14,241 nucleotides of DNA, taken from NCBI GenBank assembly GCA_022704885.1, contig JAKJFO010000105.1:1-14241 (forward strand). Reading direction: 5' to 3'. Shown one piece after another: positions 7,836 through 14,241 of this stretch. Source of the DNA: Candidatus Rifleibacteriota bacterium. GTDB lineage: Bacteria > Riflebacteria > Ozemobacteria > Ozemobacterales > Ozemobacteraceae. Made by a program: the position numbers and the translations under genes. Positions within the stretch are counted from its first letter, which is position 1. The number at the start of each line of letters is the position of its first letter. The notes beneath the pieces were generated by a model that saw only the letters and a program-made list of their open reading frames with translations, made no database searches and had not been told where the DNA came from.

Positions 7836-7841
7836 CCTCCC
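7836..7841 (-). promoter_or_regulatory. Strong ribosome binding site GGGAGG for the secreted protein
   Basis: Read on the - strand, GGGAGG is 6 bases before ATG 7829. It rules out the start ten codons upstream, within whose frame it would lie, and gives a clean signal peptide. Confidence 0.7.
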
Positions 7842-7984
7842 ACAAATTGCGTTTACCATATTCTAAACGTATCTGTTTCATCGTGGATTCAACTCTTTTA
7901 AAAATTAGCTTTTCACGCTGGTGAATCAGTTGGGAGATTATGTTAACATTTTAGAAGCCAAAATTTTGCTGGAGGGTCTAATTC
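7842..7984. promoter_or_regulatory. Divergent promoter region
   Basis: This AT-rich stretch separates two divergent genes and must hold promoters for both. For the - strand gene, TAGAAT (7860-7865, read on the - strand) fits a -10 box at five of six positions, with only a weak -35. For the + strand gene, TTGGGA (7930-7935) and TAGAAG (7952-7957) are a poor -35/-10 pair spaced 16 bases. A perfect 10-base palindrome, ATGTTAACAT (7940-7949), lies between them and could be an operator. The nitroreductase ribosome site GGAGG is at 7971-7975, 9 bases before its ATG. Confidence 0.4.
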
Positions 7985-8608
7985 ATGGAATTCAACGAAC
8001 TGGTATTTGCGCGCAGAACAGTCAGAAGATTCAGTCAGGAGCCTGTGCGACAGGCAGTGCTTGAAAAAATTTTAAAAGCAGGGCTGGCTGCCCCCAGCCC
8101 GAATAACTCTACTCCCTGGTCGATAAGTGTTGTTACCAATGGCGAAGTCATACAAAAGATGCGTCATGCGGTCAATGAGAGACTCGATCTGATGTTTGCA
8201 GCCGTTAAGCCCGATCATAAGGCGGTTCTTGACAAGGTTAAGGTTTTTTCTACGGTGTTTGCCAATGCACCGGTTGTGCTGGCCATTTTCAGCCGGCCAT
8301 ACCATGCTCCAGTTCATGATTTGCTCGCCGATACCGACATCTCGCCTGAGCAGATCAGTGAATTGCGCCGACACCCGGAACTTCAGGCTACCGGTGCTCT
8401 GGTACAGAACATTCTGCTTGCTGCCGCAGAAGAAGGTCTTGGCTCATGCTGGATCTCAGGTGCTCTGGTAGCTCGCCGCGAGCTTGAATCGATCCTTGGC
8501 GTCAAAGACATGCATCTCGAAACGCTGGTCGCTCTCGGTCATCAGGAAAGTCAGCCGCACCCGAAAGAACCTCTCGACCTCGAACTCTACGTGAATTATA
8601 TTCCCTGA
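7985..8608 (+). CDS. Nitroreductase-family flavoprotein
   Basis: This 207-residue protein has the usual length and layout of FMN-dependent nitroreductases. FARRTVRRFSQEPV at the N-terminus supplies the arginine pair that contacts the FMN phosphate. APSPNNSTPWSISVV follows as the second FMN-contact segment, then VQNILLAAAEEGLGSCWISG, the helix and loop that close over the flavin. ALGHQESQPHPKEP is the C-terminal glycine/proline stretch. Family members are cytoplasmic, often dimeric, and reduce quinones, nitro compounds or enones with NAD(P)H; some act as dehydrogenases in biosynthesis. The true substrate is not readable here. It is the first gene rightward from the divergent promoter region and has a good ribosome site. 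It may share a transcript with the GNAT gene 88 bases downstream. Confidence 0.93.
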   Translation: MEFNELVFARRTVRRFSQEPVRQAVLEKILKAGLAAPSPNNSTPWSISVVTNGEVIQKMRHAVNERLDLMFAAVKPDHKAVLDKVKVFSTVFANAPVVLAIFSRPYHAPVHDLLADTDISPEQISELRRHPELQATGALVQNILLAAAEEGLGSCWISGALVARRELESILGVKDMHLETLVALGHQESQPHPKEPLDLELYVNYIP

Positions 8609-8646
8609 CAGATCTGTAATTGCTGACCGGGTCTGTGACATTCTGC

Positions 8647-8675
8647 GGCTGATCATTGCAAAATTTCGATCAGCC
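8647..8675 (+). terminator. Stem-loop after the nitroreductase gene
   Basis: GGCTGATC (8647-8654) is perfectly complementary to GATCAGCC (8668-8675), with a 13-base loop. It lies 38 bases after the stop and 21 bases before the next start. Without a T-run it is at best a weak or factor-dependent terminator, and it may instead attenuate the next gene. Confidence 0.4.
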
Positions 8676-8696
8676 TGTCGTGGTGGTAATTATTCA

Positions 8697-9242
8697 ATGC
8701 AGACAGAGTTAAAAATTCAGGCTCAGGCGGTTTTTTTGCGCAAGTTTGTTTCTGCAGATGCAGACAAAGTATTTAAGATGAGCATCGAGAATTCCATGAG
8801 AACATGGATTCCCGATCAGGTTTACCGGGATGTTGCACATGCTCAGGAAGTTCTGAAATTCTTGATAGACCAGTATCAGGACGACGTTTCTCCAACTATG
8901 GCACCGGTAGTTCTTGGTATCTGCCTTGCCGGAACTGGTGAGTTGATCGGTCATATCGGCATCAGCCCGTTGCAGGAAGATGTCGAAGTCGGCTATGCCA
9001 TTGAAGAGAGGCAGCAGGGAAAAGGCTATGCTGGCATGGCGGTCAGGGCGATGTGTGAATGGGCGCTGGCAGAATTTGCGCTGCCGCGCTTGCTTGGCGT
9101 GGTCGCGGTCGACAACCGCTCTTCCTGCCGCGTGCTCGAAAAGGCCGGCTTCAGGTTGCTATGCGAAGAGACAGGCAAAATGCATGGTATTGAGCGCATG
9201 CTGCGAAAATACGAGATCACTCCGACCAGTCTGGGCGAATAA
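8697..9242 (+). CDS. GNAT acetyltransferase, RimJ/RimL-like
   Basis: This 181-residue protein matches a single GNAT domain of the Acetyltransf_3 (RimJ/RimL) kind in length and order of motifs. The N-terminus AVFLRKFVSADADKVFKM is the typical opening strand (LR...DA..V). The strand VEVGYAIEERQQGKGYAGMA is motif A with the acetyl-CoA pyrophosphate loop (Q-x-x-G-x-G/A read as RQQGKGYA). LLGVVAVDNRSSCRVLEKAGF is the classic motif B in which N-x-x-S precedes the K-x-G-F end. The family acetylates N-terminal amines of ribosomal proteins, or small amines such as amino acids or antibiotics. The substrate here is unknown. The ribosome site is weak (GGTGG about 10 bases before the ATG). Confidence 0.92.
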   Translation: MQTELKIQAQAVFLRKFVSADADKVFKMSIENSMRTWIPDQVYRDVAHAQEVLKFLIDQYQDDVSPTMAPVVLGICLAGTGELIGHIGISPLQEDVEVGYAIEERQQGKGYAGMAVRAMCEWALAEFALPRLLGVVAVDNRSSCRVLEKAGFRLLCEETGKMHGIERMLRKYEITPTSLGE

Positions 9243-9258
9243 TGTTCTTGTAGCGCCC
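9233..9258 (+). terminator. Weak stem-loop across the GNAT stop codon
   Basis: GGGCG (9233-9237) can pair with CGCCC (9254-9258) around a 16-base loop that contains the TAA stop. The stem is short and could be chance. It is listed because two other genes here also have stems spanning the stop. Confidence 0.2.
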
Positions 9259-9268
9259 TGATAAATAT

Positions 9269-9296
9269 TTTAAAAACTGCATGAAAATGATATTCT
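9269..9296 (+). promoter_or_regulatory. Possible promoter of the radical SAM cluster
   Basis: TTTAAA (9269-9274) and TATTCT (9291-9296), spaced 16 bases, match the -35 and -10 consensus at four positions each. They sit in the AT-rich gap before the first radical SAM gene. This is weak evidence on its own. Confidence 0.2.
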
Positions 9297-9329
9297 GTAG
9301 AGGCCGGTCATAAAGATTCCTGCATCTCC

Positions 9330-10709
9330 ATGGTGGCTGCAAAGGATAAACAGGTGAAGAAGAAGAAACTGACGCTGATAATGCCCTCTATTGGCCGCAA
9401 ACCGGAACAGGAATACATCACCACCTGGCAGATGGAGCCTCTGGTGCTGGCTGTTCTCGCTTCGCTGACGCCCGACGACTGGGAGATCACCATTCAGGAC
9501 GACCGCGTAGCACCAGTTGACGCCAATATCGAAGCCGACCTTGTCGGCATTACCACCGAAACTTACACGGCCCGACGTGCCTACCAGATAGCAGCCAAAT
9601 ACCGCAAACGTGGAGTGCCGGTGGTTATGGGCGGCTATCACCCAACCTTGTGGCCTGATGAAGTTCAGAACTATGCTGATGCCATAGTTGTTGGCCCGGC
9701 TGAAGGTATCTGGGAACAGGTTCTGGCCGATGCCGCTGCCGGCTGTCTGAAAAAGCGCTACGACGGTCCGCGCGATTTCCCCTGGAAAGGCGTTTTCCCG
9801 AAGCGCGAAGTCTATGCCGATAAAAAGTATCTGCCGCTGGCGCTGGTCGAGTTTTCACGCGGTTGTTCGCACCACTGCTCGTTCTGTTCGATAACCTCGT
9901 TTACCCGGGGCCGACATTATTTCAGGCCGCCAGAAGAGGTTGCCGAGGAAATCAGACGTACCGGCCAGAAAATTGTTTTTCTTATCGATGACAACATCGC
10001 TGCCAACCCGCAGGCGGTGCTCGACCTCTGTCGGGCGTTGAAACCTCTCAAAATCAGGTGGGTTACCCAGATCAGCGTCGAAGCTGCTGCCGATCCTGAA
10101 TTGATTGGTGCCATGGCCGATTCAGGTTGTGTTGGTGTTCTGATCGGATTTGAGTCACTGCGTTCGGATCTGCTCTGTAGCCTGAATAAAGACAGCAATG
10201 AGTCTATCGAGCTTTACGAGCGAGCCCTGGCTCAACTTAAAAAGAACAATGTCTGTGTGTATGCGACGTTTCTTTTTGGTATCGATGGCGATGACGTCAG
10301 TTCTTTCCCGCGTACGCTCGAATTTGCCAATAAGCACCAGTTCTTTCTGGTCGCTTTCAACCATCTCGTGCCATTTCCCGGCACCGCTCTTTATGCAAAG
10401 CTTGCAGCACAGGGGCGCATGGTTTCGCCGGCCTGGTGGCTCGAAGAGAGTTTTGCATTCGGCCAGGTTCCTTTCAAACCTCAGATGCTGCCACCCGAAG
10501 CGCTTGCCGAAAAGTGCCGCGAATACCGCCAGAAATTCTACTCGTTGCGGTCAATCGTGCGGCGTGGCCTGGCTCCAAAGACCAATATGCAGAATTTCGC
10601 AACACTGATGCTTTATCTCACGCAGAACTATTATGGCCGCCGCGAAGTGAACGAAAAATTCGGCATACCGCTCGGTTTTCCCGAAGACAACCATTTGCTG
10701 CAAAGCTGA
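9330..10709 (+). CDS. B12-binding-type radical SAM enzyme, copy 1 (intact)
   Basis: The 459-residue protein starts with a Rossmann-like B12-binding domain (about 15-140), with MEPLVLAVLASLTP, VGITTETYTARRAYQIAAK and VVMGGYHPTLWPDE. The classic DxHxxG cobalamin ligand motif is absent; the position reads DDRVAP. The radical SAM core follows, with C179, C183 and C186 as CSHHCSFC (CX3CX2C) for the 4Fe-4S cluster, then FLIDDNIAANP, SGCVGVLIGFES and a barrel ending at PFPGTALYAKL. The C-terminal part contains WWLEESFAFGQVPFKP. Relatives include cobalamin-dependent methylases such as the hopanoid enzymes HpnR and HpnP, but many are uncharacterised. ATG 9330 has no good ribosome site; GTG 9354, with AAAGGA 7 bases before it, is a serious alternative and would remove eight residues. 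Confidence 0.9.
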   Translation: MVAAKDKQVKKKKLTLIMPSIGRKPEQEYITTWQMEPLVLAVLASLTPDDWEITIQDDRVAPVDANIEADLVGITTETYTARRAYQIAAKYRKRGVPVVMGGYHPTLWPDEVQNYADAIVVGPAEGIWEQVLADAAAGCLKKRYDGPRDFPWKGVFPKREVYADKKYLPLALVEFSRGCSHHCSFCSITSFTRGRHYFRPPEEVAEEIRRTGQKIVFLIDDNIAANPQAVLDLCRALKPLKIRWVTQISVEAAADPELIGAMADSGCVGVLIGFESLRSDLLCSLNKDSNESIELYERALAQLKKNNVCVYATFLFGIDGDDVSSFPRTLEFANKHQFFLVAFNHLVPFPGTALYAKLAAQGRMVSPAWWLEESFAFGQVPFKPQMLPPEALAEKCREYRQKFYSLRSIVRRGLAPKTNMQNFATLMLYLTQNYYGRREVNEKFGIPLGFPEDNHLLQS

Positions 10710-10726
10710 TTTGACGGAGTTACAGT

Positions 10727-11908
10727 TTGCCCAGAGCACTCGAGCATTTCGGTTACAGCTCGAGTGCGCCTGTTTTAGACGATCGCATCGCGAGTCTCGA
10801 CCGACAGATTCGTCAGCTGGCACGGCAATGCAAAATGCCTTCGTCATATATCGAGCTCGATTATCAGACAGAACCATCGTTCTTTGCGGCTCTCGCGAAC
10901 TACGGCCATGAGCACGATCTTGTTCTGATTCAGCCAGACAACCCGGCCGGCTTGACCGGTCTCGGTATCAGATCGGTGCGCCGCGCCTATATTGGCGGTT
11001 GCCCGGCCGATATCGGTTATCTACATCATCTTCGTTTTCATCCCTCTATTCGCGGTGGTTCGTTTCTTGCGCGCGGCTACCGGGAGTTTCGCAAAGTTTT
11101 TACTGCCAGGCCGCTTAAAGTTACCCTGACCTCTATTCTCGAAGACAATGCAAATGCCCGTCAACTGCTGGAAAGTAACCGCGCTGGCAGCGGCATGCCG
11201 ACATACAGGCCGGTCTCAAGATTTCTTACCCTGCTGATCCCTTTGACCGGGCCCGGTCGGCGCTGGCCTCTGCGTCGTCGCGAGAGAGTCGGTAAACTGG
11301 GTTTTGCCGTGAAAATGCTGACAGATGCTGATCTGCCGGCGCTGATGTCTTTATTTGAACTGGCCGGGCGCCATAACGATGGTATGCCAGCGTTTGCGGC
11401 TGAAGATTTTTGTGGCGGTTCGACCAGTGCTCTGGCCGGCTTGCAGATTACCGACATGGTCGGGGTTTTTGCCGGTACTGAATTGCTGGGCGCTATCGGC
11501 ATCTGGAATCAGCAGGCATACCGGCAGATTGTTCTGTCTCATCTCTGCCCGAGTCTGTCGGTCGTGCGCAAGCTCTGGAATCTTGGCCGTGGCTTATGGG
11601 GTGAGTGTCCGATTCCGCTGACCGGCGGCCGGGTCAATAATGTTCTGCTCGATCCCTGGGTAATCGTGCCCGGCCGCGAAAGAGAGATCATGCCTGTGTT
11701 GCTTAAAGCTGCGACAAAAGAAGCAAAGCGGCGTGGCGCACTTTTTGCCGCTTTTGGGGTGTCGGCCAATAATCCTGCTCTGGCGGCTGTCGATACTCTC
11801 TTTTACATCTCCTACTGGAGCATAATTTACCAGGTATTCTGGCCCGAGACGGCAGTTTACGGTTTTACCGGTCGGCAGCTGCACGTTGCCAACCTTGGGT
11901 CTCTGTGA
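10727..11908 (+). CDS. Two-domain GNAT-like acyltransferase in the radical SAM cluster
   Basis: The frame is blocked by a TGA at 10712-10714, and the earliest useful start is TTG 10727, with CGGAG 7 bases before it; this gives 393 residues. The first half (about 60-170) resembles a GNAT core: VLIQPDNPAGLTG, RRAYIGG and IGYLHHLRFHPSIRGGSF, where HPSIRGG takes the place of the acetyl-CoA loop, then ILEDNANARQLLES, reminiscent of motif B. The second half (about 190-393) looks like a second, less conserved GNAT-like fold, with LTDADLPALMSLFELAG at its start and LKAATKEAKRRGA followed by FGVSANNPAL near its end. It begins 17 bases after radical SAM copy 1, so the two are probably translated from one message. 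A role in acylating the product or substrate of the radical SAM enzymes is inference only. An ATG at residue 37 is a less likely start. Confidence 0.75.
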   Translation: MPRALEHFGYSSSAPVLDDRIASLDRQIRQLARQCKMPSSYIELDYQTEPSFFAALANYGHEHDLVLIQPDNPAGLTGLGIRSVRRAYIGGCPADIGYLHHLRFHPSIRGGSFLARGYREFRKVFTARPLKVTLTSILEDNANARQLLESNRAGSGMPTYRPVSRFLTLLIPLTGPGRRWPLRRRERVGKLGFAVKMLTDADLPALMSLFELAGRHNDGMPAFAAEDFCGGSTSALAGLQITDMVGVFAGTELLGAIGIWNQQAYRQIVLSHLCPSLSVVRKLWNLGRGLWGECPIPLTGGRVNNVLLDPWVIVPGREREIMPVLLKAATKEAKRRGALFAAFGVSANNPALAAVDTLFYISYWSIIYQVFWPETAVYGFTGRQLHVANLGSL

Positions 11909-11914
11909 TGGCGT

Positions 11915-11943
11915 CGGCGAAAGTTAAATGTGAAAGTTTGCCG
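11915..11943 (+). terminator. Weak stem-loop after the two-domain GNAT gene
   Basis: CGGCGAA (11915-11921) pairs with TTTGCCG (11937-11943) with one G-U pair, starting 6 bases after the stop. No T-run follows. The gap of 87 bases before the next gene may therefore mark a partial transcript break. Confidence 0.25.
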
Positions 11944-11995
11944 TGACTCTGCTACTATCGTAGTTATGCCTTGTGAAGCTTTTCAGGAGAGTTAA

Positions 11996-13320
11996 GTGCG
12001 TATTGCCCTGATCAAACCATCGATGGGTGAAAGAGCGGGGCGGCCCTACCGGTCGCCGGCGGTGCTCGAACGCCTGCCGATATCGAGCTTACTTTCATTG
12101 ACGAGCGTCTCGAAAACATCGATTTTACCCGCAGCTACGATCTGGTGGCCATAACAGTAGAGACTTTCGCAGCTTTGCGCGCTTATCAGATCGCTTCTGA
12201 GTTTCGCCGGCGCGGGGTCAAGGTTATGCTTGGCGGCTTTCATCCCACGCTGATGCCGGAAGAGGCTGGCCGTTTCTGCGATATCCTTGGGCTTGGCGAA
12301 GTAGAAGAAGTCTGGCCGTCAGTGATAGCCGATCTCAAGAATGGCAATTTACAGAGGGTCTATCGCAGCCAGGGGTCAGGCTTGCAGAATTTCAAATGCG
12401 ATCGTTCAATTTATAAAAACAGGCGCTATTTACCGGTGAGCTTGATTGAAACCAGCCGAGGCTGCCGGTTTAACTGCAATTTTTGTTCGGTCAGCAGCTT
12501 TTATCGCAATGGCGTTTTTCATCGCCCGGTTTCTGACGTCGTTGCCGAAATTGCCGGTTTGCACAATCGTTTTGTCTTTTTTGCCGACGATAACATCGTT
12601 GCCCACCCTGAGCAGGCTCGTCAGTTGTTCAGTGCCATCAGGCCCATGAATATCTGGTGGGCGAGTCAGGCAAGCCTTACTTCAGCTGCTGATGAGCATT
12701 TTCTTGATGAAATGGCGAACAGCGGCTGTGTCGCTGCTGTTATCGGGCTTGAGTCAATAAATCCGGCAAACCTTAGAGATATGAACAAAGGCTGGAGCGT
12801 CAGTCTCGGGCAGGTCGAAAAGTTGCTCGACGCATACCGGCAGCGCAAGATAATGATCTATGCGACCTTCGTTTTTGGCTACCCGCACGATACGCTCGCC
12901 AGCATCAGAGAAACCGTTGATTTTGCTTTGGCACAAAAGCTGTTTATGGCTAATTTCAACATGCTGCTGCCTTTCCCGGGAACGCCCGTCTATAACGAAC
13001 TGCTGGAGCAAAATCGCATGATTTATCCGCAATGGTGGATGGATCGTGATTACAGCTGGGAGTTGCCGGCATTTAAGCCCGTCGGCATGACTCCCGAAGA
13101 ACTGGCACACGCAGTCAGCGCGGCCCGCCATCGATTCACCAGCTTTTCCGGTATTTTCAAGCGTGCCGGCGACCTCTCGGCGAATCTGTCGGGCCCTTTC
13201 AAAGCCCTGCTGTTTCTGGCAGCAAACTGGATATCGCGGCGTGATATAATGAAAAAGACCGGTATGCACCCTGGTTTCAGTGGTTGCGAACTGTATGAGA
13301 AAGAAGCTTCTGGTCTATGA
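11996..13320 (+). pseudogene. B12-binding-type radical SAM enzyme, copy 2, with frameshifting deletion
   Basis: A good start exists at GTG 11996 (GGAG 6 bases before it). Its frame gives RIALIKPSMGERAGRPYRSPAVLE, the expected N-terminus, but then leaves the family and stops at 12152-12154. The family sequence resumes in another frame as TPADIELTF from about 12070 and runs to TGA 13318-13320. Against copies 1 and 3 the stretch equivalent to PL-x-x-AVLA-x-L is missing: 33 bases are expected between the Glu and Thr codons and only 2 are present, a net loss of 31. The radical SAM domain itself is whole, with CRFNCNFC (cysteines at 12463, 12475 and 12484), FADDNIVAHP and PFPGTPVYNEL. An internal start near GTG 12145 would give 391 residues lacking the first part of the B12 domain and has no clear ribosome site. 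An assembly or sequencing error remains possible. Confidence 0.8.
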
Positions 13321-14241
13321 AAATAACCTTCATAAAACCCAATATGGGCCTGGTGAACGGGCGGCCTTATCTCGATCGTGGTCGCATGGAACCATTGACT
13401 TTTGCCGTTCTGGCAGGCCTTTTGCCCGCCGACATCGACTGTGTTCTTTTTGACGACCGCTATGAACGCATTCCATACGGCGATGCCACTGATCTTGTCT
13501 GTATCAACGTCGAAATTTATACGGCCCGACGTTCTTATGAAATTGCCGATCGTTACCGGCGCCATGGGGTAAAAGTAGCTCTTGGCGGTTACCATGTTTC
13601 GATGATTCCGCAGGAAGCGGCAGAACACGCCGACTGTCTGCTGATCGGTGACGCTGAAGAAGTGTTTCCGCAGATGGTCAGCGACCTGGCTGCTGGTTGC
13701 CTTAAACCGCTTTATAATGGCCATTTTCCACCAAAACTCGAAGGTTTACGCACCCGCTGGGATATTTTTGCCGGTAAAAGCTATCTGCCGCTACGTTTAA
13801 CTCAATTCAGCCGCGGGTGCCCGAACCACTGCCGTTTTTGCGCTACCGGTTCGATCTACCAGCGTCTGCATTGCTGCCGGCCGGCAGAAGAGGTTGTCAG
13901 CGAACTTGCCGAACAGCCGCAGAACTTTGTTTTTTTTGTTGACGATAACATTGTGGCGCAGCCAGATGCGGCCAAAGAGCTGTTTCGCCGGCTGATTCCC
14001 CTGAAAAAGCGCTGGATCGGCCAGGCAAGCCTCAGTTTTACCGAAGATGACGAGCTGATGGATCTGATGAAGCGCAGTGGTTGTGCCGGTCTTGTCGTTG
14101 GTTTTGAATCGACCAGCCCTGAGAACCTCAGGCAGATGGGCAAGAACTGCAATATGCATCTCGACAGCTATGCGCCGGTTATCGAAAAGATCCGCGATAT
14201 CGGGTTTCAGCTCTGGGCCGCTTTTCTGGTCGGGTGTGACG
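13317..14241 (+). CDS. B12-binding-type radical SAM enzyme, copy 3 (3' end beyond window)
   Basis: ATG 13317 overlaps the stop of copy 2 as ATGA, and the frame stays open for 308 codons to the window end. The protein starts MKITFIKPNMGLVNGRPY, close to copy 2, then MEPLTFAVLAGLLPADID and VEIYTARRSYEIADRYRRHG, which line up with copies 1 and 2. The B12 domain again lacks DxHxxG (DDRYER at that position). The cluster cysteines are C168, C172 and C175 (CPNHCRFC), followed by FFVDDNIVAQP, the WIGQASLSF strand, and SGCAGLVVGFES. About 120-150 C-terminal residues should lie outside the window, judging from copy 1. Translational coupling to the damaged copy 2 means its expression may depend on ribosomes terminating in that gene. 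Substrate unknown. Confidence 0.9.
   Translation, partial: MKITFIKPNMGLVNGRPYLDRGRMEPLTFAVLAGLLPADIDCVLFDDRYERIPYGDATDLVCINVEIYTARRSYEIADRYRRHGVKVALGGYHVSMIPQEAAEHADCLLIGDAEEVFPQMVSDLAAGCLKPLYNGHFPPKLEGLRTRWDIFAGKSYLPLRLTQFSRGCPNHCRFCATGSIYQRLHCCRPAEEVVSELAEQPQNFVFFVDDNIVAQPDAAKELFRRLIPLKKRWIGQASLSFTEDDELMDLMKRSGCAGLVVGFESTSPENLRQMGKNCNMHLDSYAPVIEKIRDIGFQLWAAFLVGCD

Noticed and set aside
12060..12160. Programmed ribosomal frameshift in radical SAM copy 2
   Set aside because: About ten conserved residues are missing, not just the frame; there is no slippery heptamer at the junction, so a deletion explains it better.
13050..13724. 224-codon frame antisense to radical SAM copies 2 and 3
   Set aside because: Shadow frame crossing the junction of two real genes; the + strand frames have clear motifs.
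1..14241. Mobile element, phage or defence island
   Set aside because: No transposase, integrase, terminal repeats, tRNA or nuclease gene seen; gene content and codon use look uniform.

Overview
The window is about 14.2 kb of gene-dense bacterial DNA of roughly balanced base composition, with several signal peptides, a multi-pass sensor cyclase and good Shine-Dalgarno sites. It looks like a Gram-negative chromosome from a poorly sampled lineage. I cannot name the phylum from the sequence; a candidate phylum such as Riflebacteria is only a guess. I see no tRNA, rRNA, CRISPR array, transposase, integrase or phage gene.

Left part (1-3910, + strand): the 3' end of one probable class III nucleotide cyclase gene overlaps, by ATGA, a 941-residue membrane cyclase with two extracytoplasmic sensor regions, a HAMP domain and a cyclase domain. 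That cyclase domain keeps its metal and adenine-contact residues but has lost the two transition-state residues. A DMT/EamA-type transporter follows 13 bases later.

Middle part (4023-7829): a small secreted protein resembling only the N-terminal beta domain of M1-type aminopeptidases (+ strand) converges on a large membrane-anchored von Willebrand factor A (VWA) protein (- strand). A perfect 9-bp stem-loop lies at their junction. Behind the VWA gene is about 515 bases without a supported gene, but with several hairpins. A secreted beta-rich protein with a proline/arginine tail comes next, also on the - strand.

Right part (7985-14241, + strand): from a divergent promoter region run a nitroreductase and a RimJ/RimL-like GNAT acetyltransferase. 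A cluster then opens with three paralogous B12-binding-type radical SAM enzymes, with a two-domain GNAT-like protein between the first and second. The first copy is intact. The second has a net 31-base loss near its N-terminus that shifts the frame. The third overlaps the second by ATGA and is cut by the window end. This cluster is the most unusual part of the window. By family knowledge it suggests successive radical modification (often methylation) of one or more substrates with an acyl-transfer step, but the substrate cannot be read from the sequence.
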